Shown: piece by piece, positions 1 through 5,117 of the stretch
Numbering within the stretch: the first letter of the stretch is position 1
Layout of the letters: the number at the start of each line of letters is the position of its first letter
The notes under the pieces: model-generated
Database searches by the model: none
What the model was told of the DNA's origin: nothing
The model's input: the letters and a program-made list of their open reading frames with translations, nothing else
Program-made: the position numbers and the translations under genes
DNA from: Chloroflexota bacterium
Lineage (GTDB): Bacteria > Chloroflexota > Anaerolineae > Thermoflexales > Thermoflexaceae
Length of the DNA: 5,361 nt
Reading direction: 5' to 3'
Assembly (NCBI GenBank): GCA_030550075.1
Contig: JAUQQB010000218.1
Span: 1 to 5,361 of the forward strand

Positions 1-332
1 GCCGCCTCGATCTCCTCTGGTGTCCGGCGGGACACCTTTCCTTTCCCCCCAGCCACAAAGAGGCCCAGGTCCCGGCCTGCGTCCCTCAAGGCCTCCTTGA
101 GGGCCCCACAGACCACGGTGGTCACCCCGCTGGAATGCCAGTCGTAGCCTAGGATGCACCCGAAAGCCTGGAACCAGTAGGGATCGCTCAGGCGACGGAG
201 CACCTCCGCCGTCCCGAACTCATCCACCAGGGCGGTCACGATCTCGCGGGCCAGGGCCGTCATCCGCGTGAACAACCAGCGCGGGGCCCGGCCAGTATGC
301 AAAGGCAGATCCGCAAAACCTGTACGGGGCAT
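1..332 (-). CDS. DUF763 domain protein, N-terminal part (gene continues past left edge)
   Basis: This minus-strand frame opens with ATG at 332-330 and stays open to the window edge, giving 110 codons of an unfinished protein. The start MPRTGFADLPLHTGRAPRWL and the later segment YDWHSSGVTTVVCGALKEAL (about residues 66-85) are what I recognise as the DUF763 family (COG1415). That family is of unknown function and is seen mainly in archaea and thermophilic bacteria; full members are several times longer than this fragment. The start is well supported: an AGGGGAG ribosome binding site lies about nine bases upstream, and the family's typical N-terminus begins exactly at this Met. No membrane segment or signal peptide is visible. 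It is transcribed away from rpsO, so it belongs to a separate unit. The family call is from recognition, not a search. No function is proposed. Confidence 0.85.
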   Translation of the reverse strand, partial: MPRTGFADLPLHTGRAPRWLFTRMTALAREIVTALVDEFGTAEVLRRLSDPYWFQAFGCILGYDWHSSGVTTVVCGALKEALRDAGRDLGLFVAGGKGKVSRRTPEEIEA

Positions 333-412
333 CCGATCCGCTCCCCTATCTCTCAGGTAAGGAAGCCTGGATGGTCATCCTCTGATGAATGAGCTGGTGA
401 ATCCTAAACGGA

Positions 413-442
413 ATTCTACACAGGCTGATCCGAAGATGCGAA
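413..442 (-). promoter_or_regulatory. Possible promoter of the DUF763 gene
   Basis: On the minus strand a TTCGCA hexamer (442-437) is followed after 18 bases by TAGAAT (418-413), about 80 bases before the DUF763 start. The -10 matches consensus at five of six positions and the -35 at four. It is the best candidate I found in this spacer, but it is weak and rests on the motif alone. Confidence 0.3.
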
Positions 443-484
443 CACACCCCGCAAATTTGACATCTCAAAAACGAGCTTTATTTC

Positions 485-517
485 CCCTCCCCACGGCCCT
501 TTGGGCCGTGGGGAGGG
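485..517. repeat. Perfect 15-bp GC-rich palindrome (hairpin)
   Basis: Bases 485-499 pair without mismatch with 503-517 around a three-base TTT loop. The stem is rich in G and C and ends in CGGCCC-TTT-GGGCCG. There is no T-run directly after it on either strand, although minus-strand transcripts would enter it through a purine-rich tract and leave into a mixed AT-rich stretch. It is therefore not a textbook intrinsic terminator. Its core resembles the larger hairpin at 1302-1368, which also has a CGGCC-TTTT-GGGC tip flanked by C-rich and G-rich arms. Both may be members of one dispersed palindromic repeat family. Confidence 0.75.
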
Positions 518-586
518 AGAAGGAGGGAGGGGCTGTCTTTTCCACCTTGGCTGGAACCTGAATGAGCACCACTGGTTATTATTGGT

Positions 587-701
587 AGGACTTACGCAGT
601 TAACCTCCGTCCGGAAAGTTTATTTTTAGGTCTGGGATGGGCGCCTTCGGCGCCCGTCCCAGACCTAAAACCCGCTGGAGGAGGTCAACTGCGTAGCTCC
701 T
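587..701. repeat. Nested inverted-repeat element, MITE-like
   Basis: Two palindromes share one centre region. The outer arms are 593-608 and 680-695: TACGCAGTTAACCTCC against the complement TACGCAGTTGACCTCC, 15 of 16 matching. Similarity extends to AGGACT (587-592) and GCTCCT (696-701) with two mismatches. The inner arms 624-645 and 649-670 form a 22-bp stem with one T-G wobble and a TTC loop. Total length is about 115 bp with no coding frame. This architecture fits a small non-autonomous transposable element or a palindromic intergenic repeat. The AGGACTTACGCA-type end recalls insertion-sequence ends I have seen in other genomes, but no parent element can be named. I could not define target-site duplications. 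It ends 34 bases before the rpsO -35 box, so it could also insulate or terminate upstream transcription. Confidence 0.65.
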
Positions 702-734
702 CATTGAAAAGCCACAAAGCATCCTTCAAATGTT

Positions 735-763
735 TTGCGAAACGCATCCAGGTTTGTTACAAT
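735..763 (+). promoter_or_regulatory. Sigma-70-type promoter of rpsO
   Basis: TTGCGA at 735-740 and TACAAT at 758-763 are separated by the ideal 17 bases. A TG dinucleotide at 755-756, one base ahead of the -10 box, makes it an extended -10 promoter. Transcription should start near 770, giving a leader of about 50 bases before the GTG start. It lies just downstream of the inverted-repeat element and is the strongest promoter-like sequence in the window. Confidence 0.8.
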
Positions 764-805
764 AGAAAACCTGGAAGTCAGTTTCCGAAATCCCAGGATC
801 CCTGC

Positions 806-812
806 AAGGAGG
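806..812 (+). promoter_or_regulatory. Ribosome binding site that fixes the rpsO start
   Basis: AAGGAGG lies eight bases before GTG 821. It settles the start in favour of the 89-residue product over the longer frame opening at 704, whose ATG lies upstream of the promoter itself. Confidence 0.9.
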
Positions 813-820
813 AAGGCGCA

Positions 821-1090
821 GTGAGCCTTTCGAAGGAAGAGAAACAGCAGTTGATCGAGATGTTCCGGCGCCACGAGACCGATACGGGCTCGCCGGAGGT
901 GCAGATTGCGATTTTAACCGAACGGATCAATCGCCTGACCGAGCACCTCAAACAGCATAAACATGATGAGCACTCCCGGGTAGGGCTGCTCAAGCTGGTC
1001 GGCAAACGCCGGCGACAGCTGGAATACCTCGCCCGGGTGGATCCTCAGCGTTATCGCATGGTACTGGAACGGCTGGGGCTGCGCAAGTGA
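821..1090 (+). CDS. rpsO: 30S ribosomal protein S15
   Basis: S15 binds 16S rRNA at the central-domain three-way junction early in assembly of the small subunit and helps form bridges to the large subunit. The product is 89 residues from a GTG start, exactly the usual bacterial length. Family hallmarks are visible: HETDTGSPEVQIAILTERI (about residues 18-36), HLKQHKHDEHSRVGLLKLV (about 42-60, including the H-DEHSRVGLL RNA-contact segment) and the C-terminal Lys/Arg-rich helix with KRRRQLEYL and YRMVLERLGLRK. The start is set by the AAGGAGG site and by family length. A frame from ATG 704 would add 39 residues without S15 similarity and begin before the promoter. The gene lies 361 bases upstream of pnp on the same strand, the conserved rpsO-pnp order. 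In several bacteria S15 represses its own leader; the short leader here contains a CCTGG/CCAGG pairing (770-774 with 793-797) that could serve, but this is not demonstrated. Confidence 0.97.
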   Translation: MSLSKEEKQQLIEMFRRHETDTGSPEVQIAILTERINRLTEHLKQHKHDEHSRVGLLKLVGKRRRQLEYLARVDPQRYRMVLERLGLRK

Positions 1091-1114
1091 AGGAAGAGGG
1101 CGTGGGAAACATCC

Positions 1115-1155
1115 GGGGAGCGGAGCGCGTGGCTTTGCCGCCCAATCCGCTCCCC
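1115..1155 (+). repeat. Stem-loop downstream of rpsO
   Basis: GGGGAGCGGA (1115-1124) pairs perfectly with TCCGCTCCCC (1146-1155). The 21-base loop contains a second small helix, GGC-TTT-GCC (1131-1139). It begins 24 bases after the rpsO stop. Only TAAAT follows, not a T-run, so it is better read as a processing or 3'-end stabilising hairpin, or an inefficient terminator. Confidence 0.6.
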
Positions 1156-1205
1156 TAAATCCCTCCAGTCTGGTTTCGTGAAAGAAGATGGAATCGCCCG
1201 GCCCT

Positions 1206-1249
1206 GGATCTCCTCCCTGCGCTCTTCAAAATGTGGGGAGAGGAGATCC
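1206..1249 (+). repeat. Stem-loop in the rpsO-pnp spacer
   Basis: GGATCTCCTC (1206-1215) pairs perfectly with GAGGAGATCC (1240-1249) around a 24-base loop. There is no T-run after it. It is the second of three consecutive hairpins in this spacer. Confidence 0.55.
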
Positions 1250-1301
1250 CGGGGGTGAGGTTGATCCATTGCCAAACTGCTCGAGTTGGGCAGCTGACTT
1301 T

Positions 1302-1368
1302 CTCTCCCTAACCCTCATCCTCCCCCTTACGGCCTTTTGGGCTGCGAGGAGGGGGGATGAAGGGAGAG
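1302..1368. repeat. Long imperfect hairpin in the pnp leader region
   Basis: Bases 1302-1334 fold back on 1340-1368. The outer helix pairs 1302-1309 with 1361-1368. After a five-base bulge (1310-1314) a long inner helix pairs 1315-1334 with 1340-1360, with a few wobbles, one mismatch and a bulged A, and a loop at 1335-1339. The pyrimidine-rich arm and the GGCC-TTTT-GGGC tip resemble the perfect palindrome at 485-517, suggesting a dispersed repeat family. If transcribed with pnp, the long double helix would be a plausible RNase III substrate, as known for the E. coli pnp leader. That role is inference. Confidence 0.65.
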
Positions 1369-1451
1369 GAGAGGCCTTTCCGCTCTCTTCCGCAAGATCA
1401 GTCGTGTAAGTTTTATACAGAACATCCTCGTCAGAGGGAGTGAGACAAAAC

Positions 1452-3677
1452 GTGAGGCGAGACAAGCATGTCTTCAAAACCGTTGTTGGCGACAAGGAGA
1501 TCATCATTGAAACCGGTTATTTTGCCTGGCAAGCCAATGGGGCCGTGATCGTCCGGGTCGGCGATACGATGATCCTGGCCACGGCCACGATGGCGAAGGA
1601 ACCCCGGGAGGGCATCGATTTCTTCCCTCTCAGTGTGGATTTCGAGGAGCGGCTCTACGCCGCCGGCCGGATCCCCGGTAGCTTCCAGCGTCGGGAAGGC
1701 AAGCCCTCCGAGAACGCCATCCTCACCGCCCGCCTGGTCGATCGACCCCTCCGCCCGCTGTTCCCGAAGGATCTCCGCAACGATGTCCAGATCATCCTGA
1801 CCAGCCTCTCTGCGGATCCGGAATATCACCTGGACATCCCCTCCATCATCGCTGCTTCGGCGGCGCTGACCATCTCGGATATCCCCTGGTTCGGGCCCGT
1901 CGGCGCGGTCCGGGTGGGATATATCGACGGACAGCTGGTGATCAACCCGACCGTCAGCCAGATGGAGCGCAGCCAGCTGGACCTGCGCCTCGCGGGGACG
2001 GCGGATGCGGTGATCATGGTGGAGGCGGGAGCGAACGAGATCCCGGAGGACCTGATGGTGGAGGCAATCCGGCTGGGCCATGAGGCGATGCAGCCGCTGA
2101 TCGCCCTCCAGGAGGAGATGCGAGCGGCGATCGGAAAGCCGAAGGCTCCCTACCGCTCCTTCGCGATCTCCGAGGAAGTTCGCCGGGCAGTACGCGCTCG
2201 CCTCAACCACCAGATTGCGGAGATTTTGGACACTTACTTCGATAAGGATAAGCGGAACGAAGCGCTGGACGAGCTGGAGGAGGAGGTCCTCCAGACCCTT
2301 TCTGAATACGAGCAGGCCCAGGTGAAGGAAAGCTTCCATGAGGCGCTGCGGGAGGAGGTCCGCCGCCGGATCCTGGAGGAGGGCCGTCGGCCGGATGGGC
2401 GAGGGCCAAAAGATATCCGGCCCATCTGGTGTGAGGTGGATGTGGCGCCTCGGGCCCATGGCTCTGCCATCTTCACCCGCGGCGATACACAGGTCCTTTC
2501 CGTGGCAACCCTGGCCACCCTGGCGGAGCAACAGGAGCTGGATACCCTTGCTCCGGAGGAGACCAAGCGCTATATCCATCATTACAATTTCCCACCCTTC
2601 TCCACCGGTGAGGTTCGGGTGCTCCGGGGCGCCTCCCGTCGGGAGATCGGCCACGGAGCCCTGGCGGAACGGGCGCTGCTCCCGGTGATCCCGCCCGAGG
2701 AGGAATTCCCCTACACCATCCGGGTGGTGAGCGAGGTCCTCTCCTCTAACGGCTCCACTTCGATGGCCAGCGTGTGCGGCTCCACCCTGGCCCTGATGGA
2801 CGCCGGTGTGCCGATCCGCAAGCCGGTGTCCGGCGTGGCTATGGGCCTGGTGACGGCCGATGAGACCTGGCGGAAATACGTGATCCTCACCGACATCCAG
2901 GGGATGGAGGATCACCTGGGCGATATGGACTTCAAGGTGGCCGGCACGGCCGATGGGATCACCGCCCTGCAGATGGACGTGAAGATCCGGGGATTGCCCT
3001 ATCACGTGCTGGCTGAGGCGCTGCACCAGGCCCGAGAGGCTCGCCTCTACATTCTCGAGAAGATGCTGGAGGTCCTGCCCGCGCCGCGGCCGGAGCTCAA
3101 GCCGCACGCCCCGCGGATCTTCACGGTGCAAATCCCGACCGAGAAGATCGGCGCCCTCATTGGCCCCGGCGGGAAGACGATCCGCAAGATCCAGGAGGAA
3201 ACGAACACTCAGATCGATATCGAGGAAGACGGGACCGTCCGTATCGCAGCCACCAGCCTGGCGAACGCCGAGAGCGCCCGTCTCAAGATCGAGGCCTATG
3301 CCGAGGAGCCTCAGGTGGGCAAGATCTATCTGGGAAAGGTCATCCGGATCACCGACTTCGGAGCTTTTGTGGAGATCCTGCCTGGGGCCGTGGGGATGGT
3401 CCATATCTCCCAGATTGCAGATCAGAAAGTCAACCGCGTTGAGGATGTCGTGCGGGTAGGTGATGAGATCCTGGTGATGGTCACACACATCGACGAGGAT
3501 GGAAAGATCCGCCTTTCCCGCCAGGCGGTCCTGGAGGGGCTTTCGGTAGAGGAAGCCCAACAGCGGGATCGCCTGCTTTCGGGGAAGGCGGCGCCCAAGG
3601 GCAAAGACAAGCCGGGCGAGGAACGCCCACTGGCCGGCCGGGTGAAGATCGTGAAGCGCACATCCGGCGGGCATTAA
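1452..3677 (+). CDS. pnp: Polyribonucleotide nucleotidyltransferase (PNPase)
   Basis: PNPase degrades RNA 3' to 5' by phosphorolysis, releasing nucleoside diphosphates, and can add heteropolymeric tails; it works as a cytoplasmic homotrimer, often with RNase E or helicases. From GTG 1452 the product is 741 residues with every family domain: first RNase PH fold (about 10-140, with FQRREG, Arg80-Arg81), helical linker (about 145-300), second RNase PH fold (about 310-530), KH (about 555-610, GPGG loop at 571-574) and S1 (about 622-691), then a charged tail. Phosphate-site residues S435-T436-S437 (E. coli SSS) and metal/catalytic D487, D493 and K495 in EDHLGDMDFKVAG are all present, so it should be active. 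An in-frame GTG at 1440 would add four residues, but the GAGGGAG site ends at 1440. That leaves 11 bases before 1452 and no usable spacing for 1440, so I prefer 1452. It is the second gene of the rpsO-pnp pair. Confidence 0.97.
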   Translation: MRRDKHVFKTVVGDKEIIIETGYFAWQANGAVIVRVGDTMILATATMAKEPREGIDFFPLSVDFEERLYAAGRIPGSFQRREGKPSENAILTARLVDRPLRPLFPKDLRNDVQIILTSLSADPEYHLDIPSIIAASAALTISDIPWFGPVGAVRVGYIDGQLVINPTVSQMERSQLDLRLAGTADAVIMVEAGANEIPEDLMVEAIRLGHEAMQPLIALQEEMRAAIGKPKAPYRSFAISEEVRRAVRARLNHQIAEILDTYFDKDKRNEALDELEEEVLQTLSEYEQAQVKESFHEALREEVRRRILEEGRRPDGRGPKDIRPIWCEVDVAPRAHGSAIFTRGDTQVLSVATLATLAEQQELDTLAPEETKRYIHHYNFPPFSTGEVRVLRGASRREIGHGALAERALLPVIPPEEEFPYTIRVVSEVLSSNGSTSMASVCGSTLALMDAGVPIRKPVSGVAMGLVTADETWRKYVILTDIQGMEDHLGDMDFKVAGTADGITALQMDVKIRGLPYHVLAEALHQAREARLYILEKMLEVLPAPRPELKPHAPRIFTVQIPTEKIGALIGPGGKTIRKIQEETNTQIDIEEDGTVRIAATSLANAESARLKIEAYAEEPQVGKIYLGKVIRITDFGAFVEILPGAVGMVHISQIADQKVNRVEDVVRVGDEILVMVTHIDEDGKIRLSRQAVLEGLSVEEAQQRDRLLSGKAAPKGKDKPGEERPLAGRVKIVKRTSGGH

Positions 3678-3710
3678 ATTCGCCGGATCCGGAATGTTTC
3701 CCACCCGTGT

Positions 3711-3748
3711 GGTGGGTAGGACAACTGCGAGCAGTTGTCCTACCCACC
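3711..3748. repeat. Perfect 17-bp palindrome between convergent genes
   Basis: Bases 3711-3727 pair perfectly with 3732-3748 around CGAG (an 18th pair, 3728/3731, is possible with a two-base loop). It fills most of the 72-base gap between the pnp stop and the stop of the minus-strand dehydrogenase, and almost touches the latter. The position suits a bidirectional terminator or transcript end, but no T-run follows on either strand. Smaller competing helices lie beside it: CCCACC/GGTGGG (3700-3705 with 3711-3716) and TCCGGCG/CGCCGGA (3663-3669 with 3681-3687, overlapping the pnp stop). The arm contains GGTAGGAC and CAGTT words also found at the ends of the element at 587-701. Confidence 0.75.
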
Positions 3749-3749
3749 C

Positions 3750-4640
3750 TCACAACGGGCGCACCTCCGTTTGAGCCCACTCCTCAAACAGCGTTACCAG
3801 GGCCGAGTGATCCAGCTCTCCATGCCCCCGGGTGACCAGCACTCCGAACCACTCGTGAACCAGGGCCGTGAGCGGGAGGCTGGCCCCGACGGCACGGCCC
3901 AACCCCAGGGCGATGCGAAGGTCCTTGTGGTGCAAACGGATCCGGAACCCGGGACGGAAGTTCCGCTCCAGGATCCGCTGGCCGTGAACTTCCAGGACCC
4001 GGCTGCTGGCGAAGCCCCCTAATAGCGCGGCCCGCACCTTCGCCGGATCTACCCCCGCTTTGGCCGCCAGGGTGAGCGCCTCGCTGACGGCCGCGATGGT
4101 GAGGGCCACCACGACCTGGTTGGCCGCCTTGGTGACCTGGCCAGCTCCCGGACCGCCCATGTAGACGATGTTCCGGCCCATCGCCTGGAAGATGGGGAGA
4201 CAGCGCTCGAAGGCCATTGCGTCTCCTCCGACCATGATGGAAAGCGTCCCCTGGATCGCGCCGATCTCCCCGCCCGAGACCGGAGCGTCCAGCATGATGA
4301 TTCCCCGCTCCGCTGCCTGGGCGGCGAGACGCCGTGCAGCCATGGGATCGATGGTGCTCATATCGATCACGATCAACCCCGGCCGTCCACCCGCGAAGAC
4401 CCCATCGGGGCCGGCCAGCACCTGCTCCACATCGGGCGTATCGGGGAGCATGGTGATCACCACATCGCTGCGCTGCGCAACCTCCCTCGGGGAACCTGCC
4501 ATCTCCGCCCCTTCCGCGGCCAGCTCCTCCATGGGCGGGCGGCTGCGGTTATAAACCACAAGCGGGTACCCCGCCTTCATCAGGTTGCGGGCCATGGGTT
4601 TCCCCATCACCCCCAGGCCGATGAAACCGATGCGTTCCAT
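3750..4640 (-). CDS. NAD(P)-dependent beta-hydroxyacid dehydrogenase, 3-hydroxyisobutyrate dehydrogenase family
   Basis: The 296-residue product is a full-length member of the family that includes 3-hydroxyisobutyrate dehydrogenase, tartronate semialdehyde reductase and succinic/glyoxylate semialdehyde reductases, cytoplasmic enzymes that interconvert a beta-hydroxyacid and its semialdehyde. The N-terminal Rossmann domain (about 1-163) has the GLGVMG nucleotide loop (residues 8-13), and the substrate-binding DAPVSGG lies at 118-124. GGPGAGQVTKAAN (162-174) carries the catalytic lysine K171, and the helical C-terminal domain has the conserved HHKDLRIAL with K239. After the second beta strand the sequence is YNRSR (30-34) rather than an acidic residue. 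In this family that usually goes with NADP(H), so an NADPH-dependent semialdehyde reductase is my inference. The substrate cannot be told from sequence. The ATG has an AAGGGGG site six bases upstream (4653-4647 on the minus strand). It is convergent with pnp and divergent from the HEPN gene, hence probably a single-gene unit. Confidence 0.92.
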   Translation of the reverse strand: MERIGFIGLGVMGKPMARNLMKAGYPLVVYNRSRPPMEELAAEGAEMAGSPREVAQRSDVVITMLPDTPDVEQVLAGPDGVFAGGRPGLIVIDMSTIDPMAARRLAAQAAERGIIMLDAPVSGGEIGAIQGTLSIMVGGDAMAFERCLPIFQAMGRNIVYMGGPGAGQVTKAANQVVVALTIAAVSEALTLAAKAGVDPAKVRAALLGGFASSRVLEVHGQRILERNFRPGFRIRLHHKDLRIALGLGRAVGASLPLTALVHEWFGVLVTRGHGELDHSALVTLFEEWAQTEVRPL

Positions 4641-4660
4641 AATGAACCCCCTTGACTTCT

Positions 4661-4689
4661 TTGAGCAGGAAGGGAAGTGATCCTATACT
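4661..4689 (+). promoter_or_regulatory. Sigma-70-type promoter of the HEPN-MNT pair
   Basis: TTGAGC (4661-4666) and TATACT (4684-4689) are separated by exactly 17 bases, so transcription should start near 4696, about 22 bases before ATG 4718. An inverted repeat, CTTTA-CAT-TAAAG (4688-4700), overlaps the end of the -10 box and the predicted start point, where a repressor could bind. The promoter sits in the 77-base gap to the divergent dehydrogenase. This promoter also argues that the real HEPN start is 4718, since a frame opening at 4677 would begin inside the promoter spacer. Confidence 0.65.
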
Positions 4690-4717
4690 TTACATTAAAG
4701 CAAAGAGCGAGGATCTC

Positions 4718-5117
4718 ATGCGACGAGCTCAGGACTGGTTGCGACAGGCTCACGCAGAGCGGCGAGCGGCCCAGGATCTTTTCCGAACCGGCCCACCGGG
4801 CATGGTGTTGCTTTACCTCCCAGCAGGCAGCCGAGAAAGCTTTAAAGGCCCTGGGGGAGCATTTCCGTCATCCTCTGTTTGGCCATAATTTGAACGTGCT
4901 GCTGAACGCGCTCGCGACCTATATAGAAATTCCGCCCGGCGTTCGAGAGGCATGCGCACGGCTAAACCGCTTTTATATTCCCACACGCTATCCGAACGCT
5001 TTTGATCAGGGAGCGCCTGTGGATCAGTTCTTTGAATCAGACGCCCGGCAGGCTCTCCAGGACGCTGAGGAGGTGATCCGATTTGTCGAAGCTGCAATGG
5101 GAGCCCCCAGGCCGTGA
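4718..5117 (+). pseudogene. HEPN domain protein (HepT-like toxin candidate), broken by a one-base frameshift near 4793
   Basis: HEPN proteins paired with MNT nucleotidyltransferases are typically RNase toxins. Here ATG 4718, five bases after GAGG, opens MRRAQDWLRQAHAERRAAQD, a typical HEPN first helix. After GGC at 4790-4792 that frame loses all family similarity and stops at 4886-4888 (56 codons). One base later, from 4794, the +1 frame gives HRAWCCFTSQQAAEKALKAL, then GHNL and the family's YIPTRYP signature, ending at TGA 5115-5117. Dropping one C of the CCC run (4792-4794) restores a 132-residue protein of normal HEPN length: helix 1 (about 1-23), QQAAEKAL helix (28-45), GHNL (55-58) and YIPTRYP (86-92). 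A canonical catalytic Arg-X4-6-His after helix 3 is not seen; R50-X5-H56 fits the spacing but lies elsewhere, in the GH-L segment. Its 3' end overlaps the next gene by 35 bases. It may be a pseudogene, a sequencing or assembly error, or very unlikely a programmed +1 shift. Confidence 0.82.
5067..5078 (+). promoter_or_regulatory. Near-perfect Shine-Dalgarno for the MNT gene inside the HEPN frame
   Basis: GAGGAGGTGATC matches the complement of the usual 16S rRNA 3' end at 11 of 12 bases. The GG at 5072-5073 is nine bases ahead of TTG 5083. It decides the choice of this rare start: an in-frame TGA at 5074-5076 rules out anything earlier, and no ATG or GTG precedes the nucleotidyltransferase motif. 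Confidence 0.8.

Larger units (their letters stand above)
333..820. other. Gene-free region between the DUF763 gene and rpsO
   Basis: No convincing coding frame lies in this divergent spacer of nearly 490 bases. From left to right it holds the DUF763 ribosome binding site and probable promoter, a 15-bp perfect palindrome (485-517), a nested inverted-repeat element (587-701), the rpsO promoter (735-763) and the rpsO leader with its Shine-Dalgarno. I see nothing recognisable at about 519-586. Confidence 0.7.
1091..1451 (+). other. rpsO-pnp spacer and likely pnp leader, with three stem-loops
   Basis: This spacer of about 360 bases has no believable gene. It contains three inverted repeats in series (1115-1155, 1206-1249, 1302-1368). 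A TATACA at 1414-1419 could be a -10 box for pnp, but no acceptable -35 lies 16-18 bases upstream, so I do not call a promoter. Without a clear terminator after rpsO, co-transcription of rpsO and pnp is possible. Confidence 0.65.

Noticed and set aside
382..401. CTGATGA followed by GTGAAT, resembling a hammerhead ribozyme core
   Set aside because: The required GAAA is absent, and no stem II or III can be formed around it.
704..820. Longer S15 start at ATG 704 (39 extra residues)
   Set aside because: It begins upstream of the rpsO promoter, has no ribosome binding site and adds sequence unlike S15; GTG 821 has AAGGAGG and gives the standard 89 residues.
1411..1420. TATACA as a pnp promoter -10 box
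   Set aside because: No reasonable -35 hexamer lies 16-18 bases upstream and there is no extended -10; left uncalled.
1440..1451. GTG 1440 as the pnp start
   Set aside because: The only Shine-Dalgarno-like sequence abuts it, leaving no spacing; GTG 1452 keeps the site usable. The difference is four residues and is not certain.
1188..1507. Small open frames on both strands in the rpsO-pnp spacer
   Set aside because: They run through the inverted repeats, have low-complexity Pro/Ser/Arg-rich translations and no ribosome binding sites.
1431..3704. 757-codon open frame on the minus strand covering all of pnp
   Set aside because: It is the mirror of pnp in a GC-rich, biased codon context. Its translation is low-complexity (His, Leu, Asp, Arg-rich) with no family features, while the plus strand encodes an unmistakable PNPase.
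485..3748. Calling the hairpins at 485-517, 1115-1155 and 3711-3748 intrinsic terminators
   Set aside because: None is followed by a T-run on either strand, so they are listed as repeats or stem-loops instead.
4168..4554. 128-codon plus-strand frame opposite the dehydrogenase
   Set aside because: It is a shadow of a well-supported gene and shows no motif of its own; the same holds for other short frames opposite pnp and the dehydrogenase.
4677..4793. GTG 4677 as the start of a 146-residue HEPN protein in one frame
   Set aside because: The start lies inside the promoter spacer, and the first 39 residues have no HEPN character, whereas the other frame from 4718 supplies the missing helix exactly.
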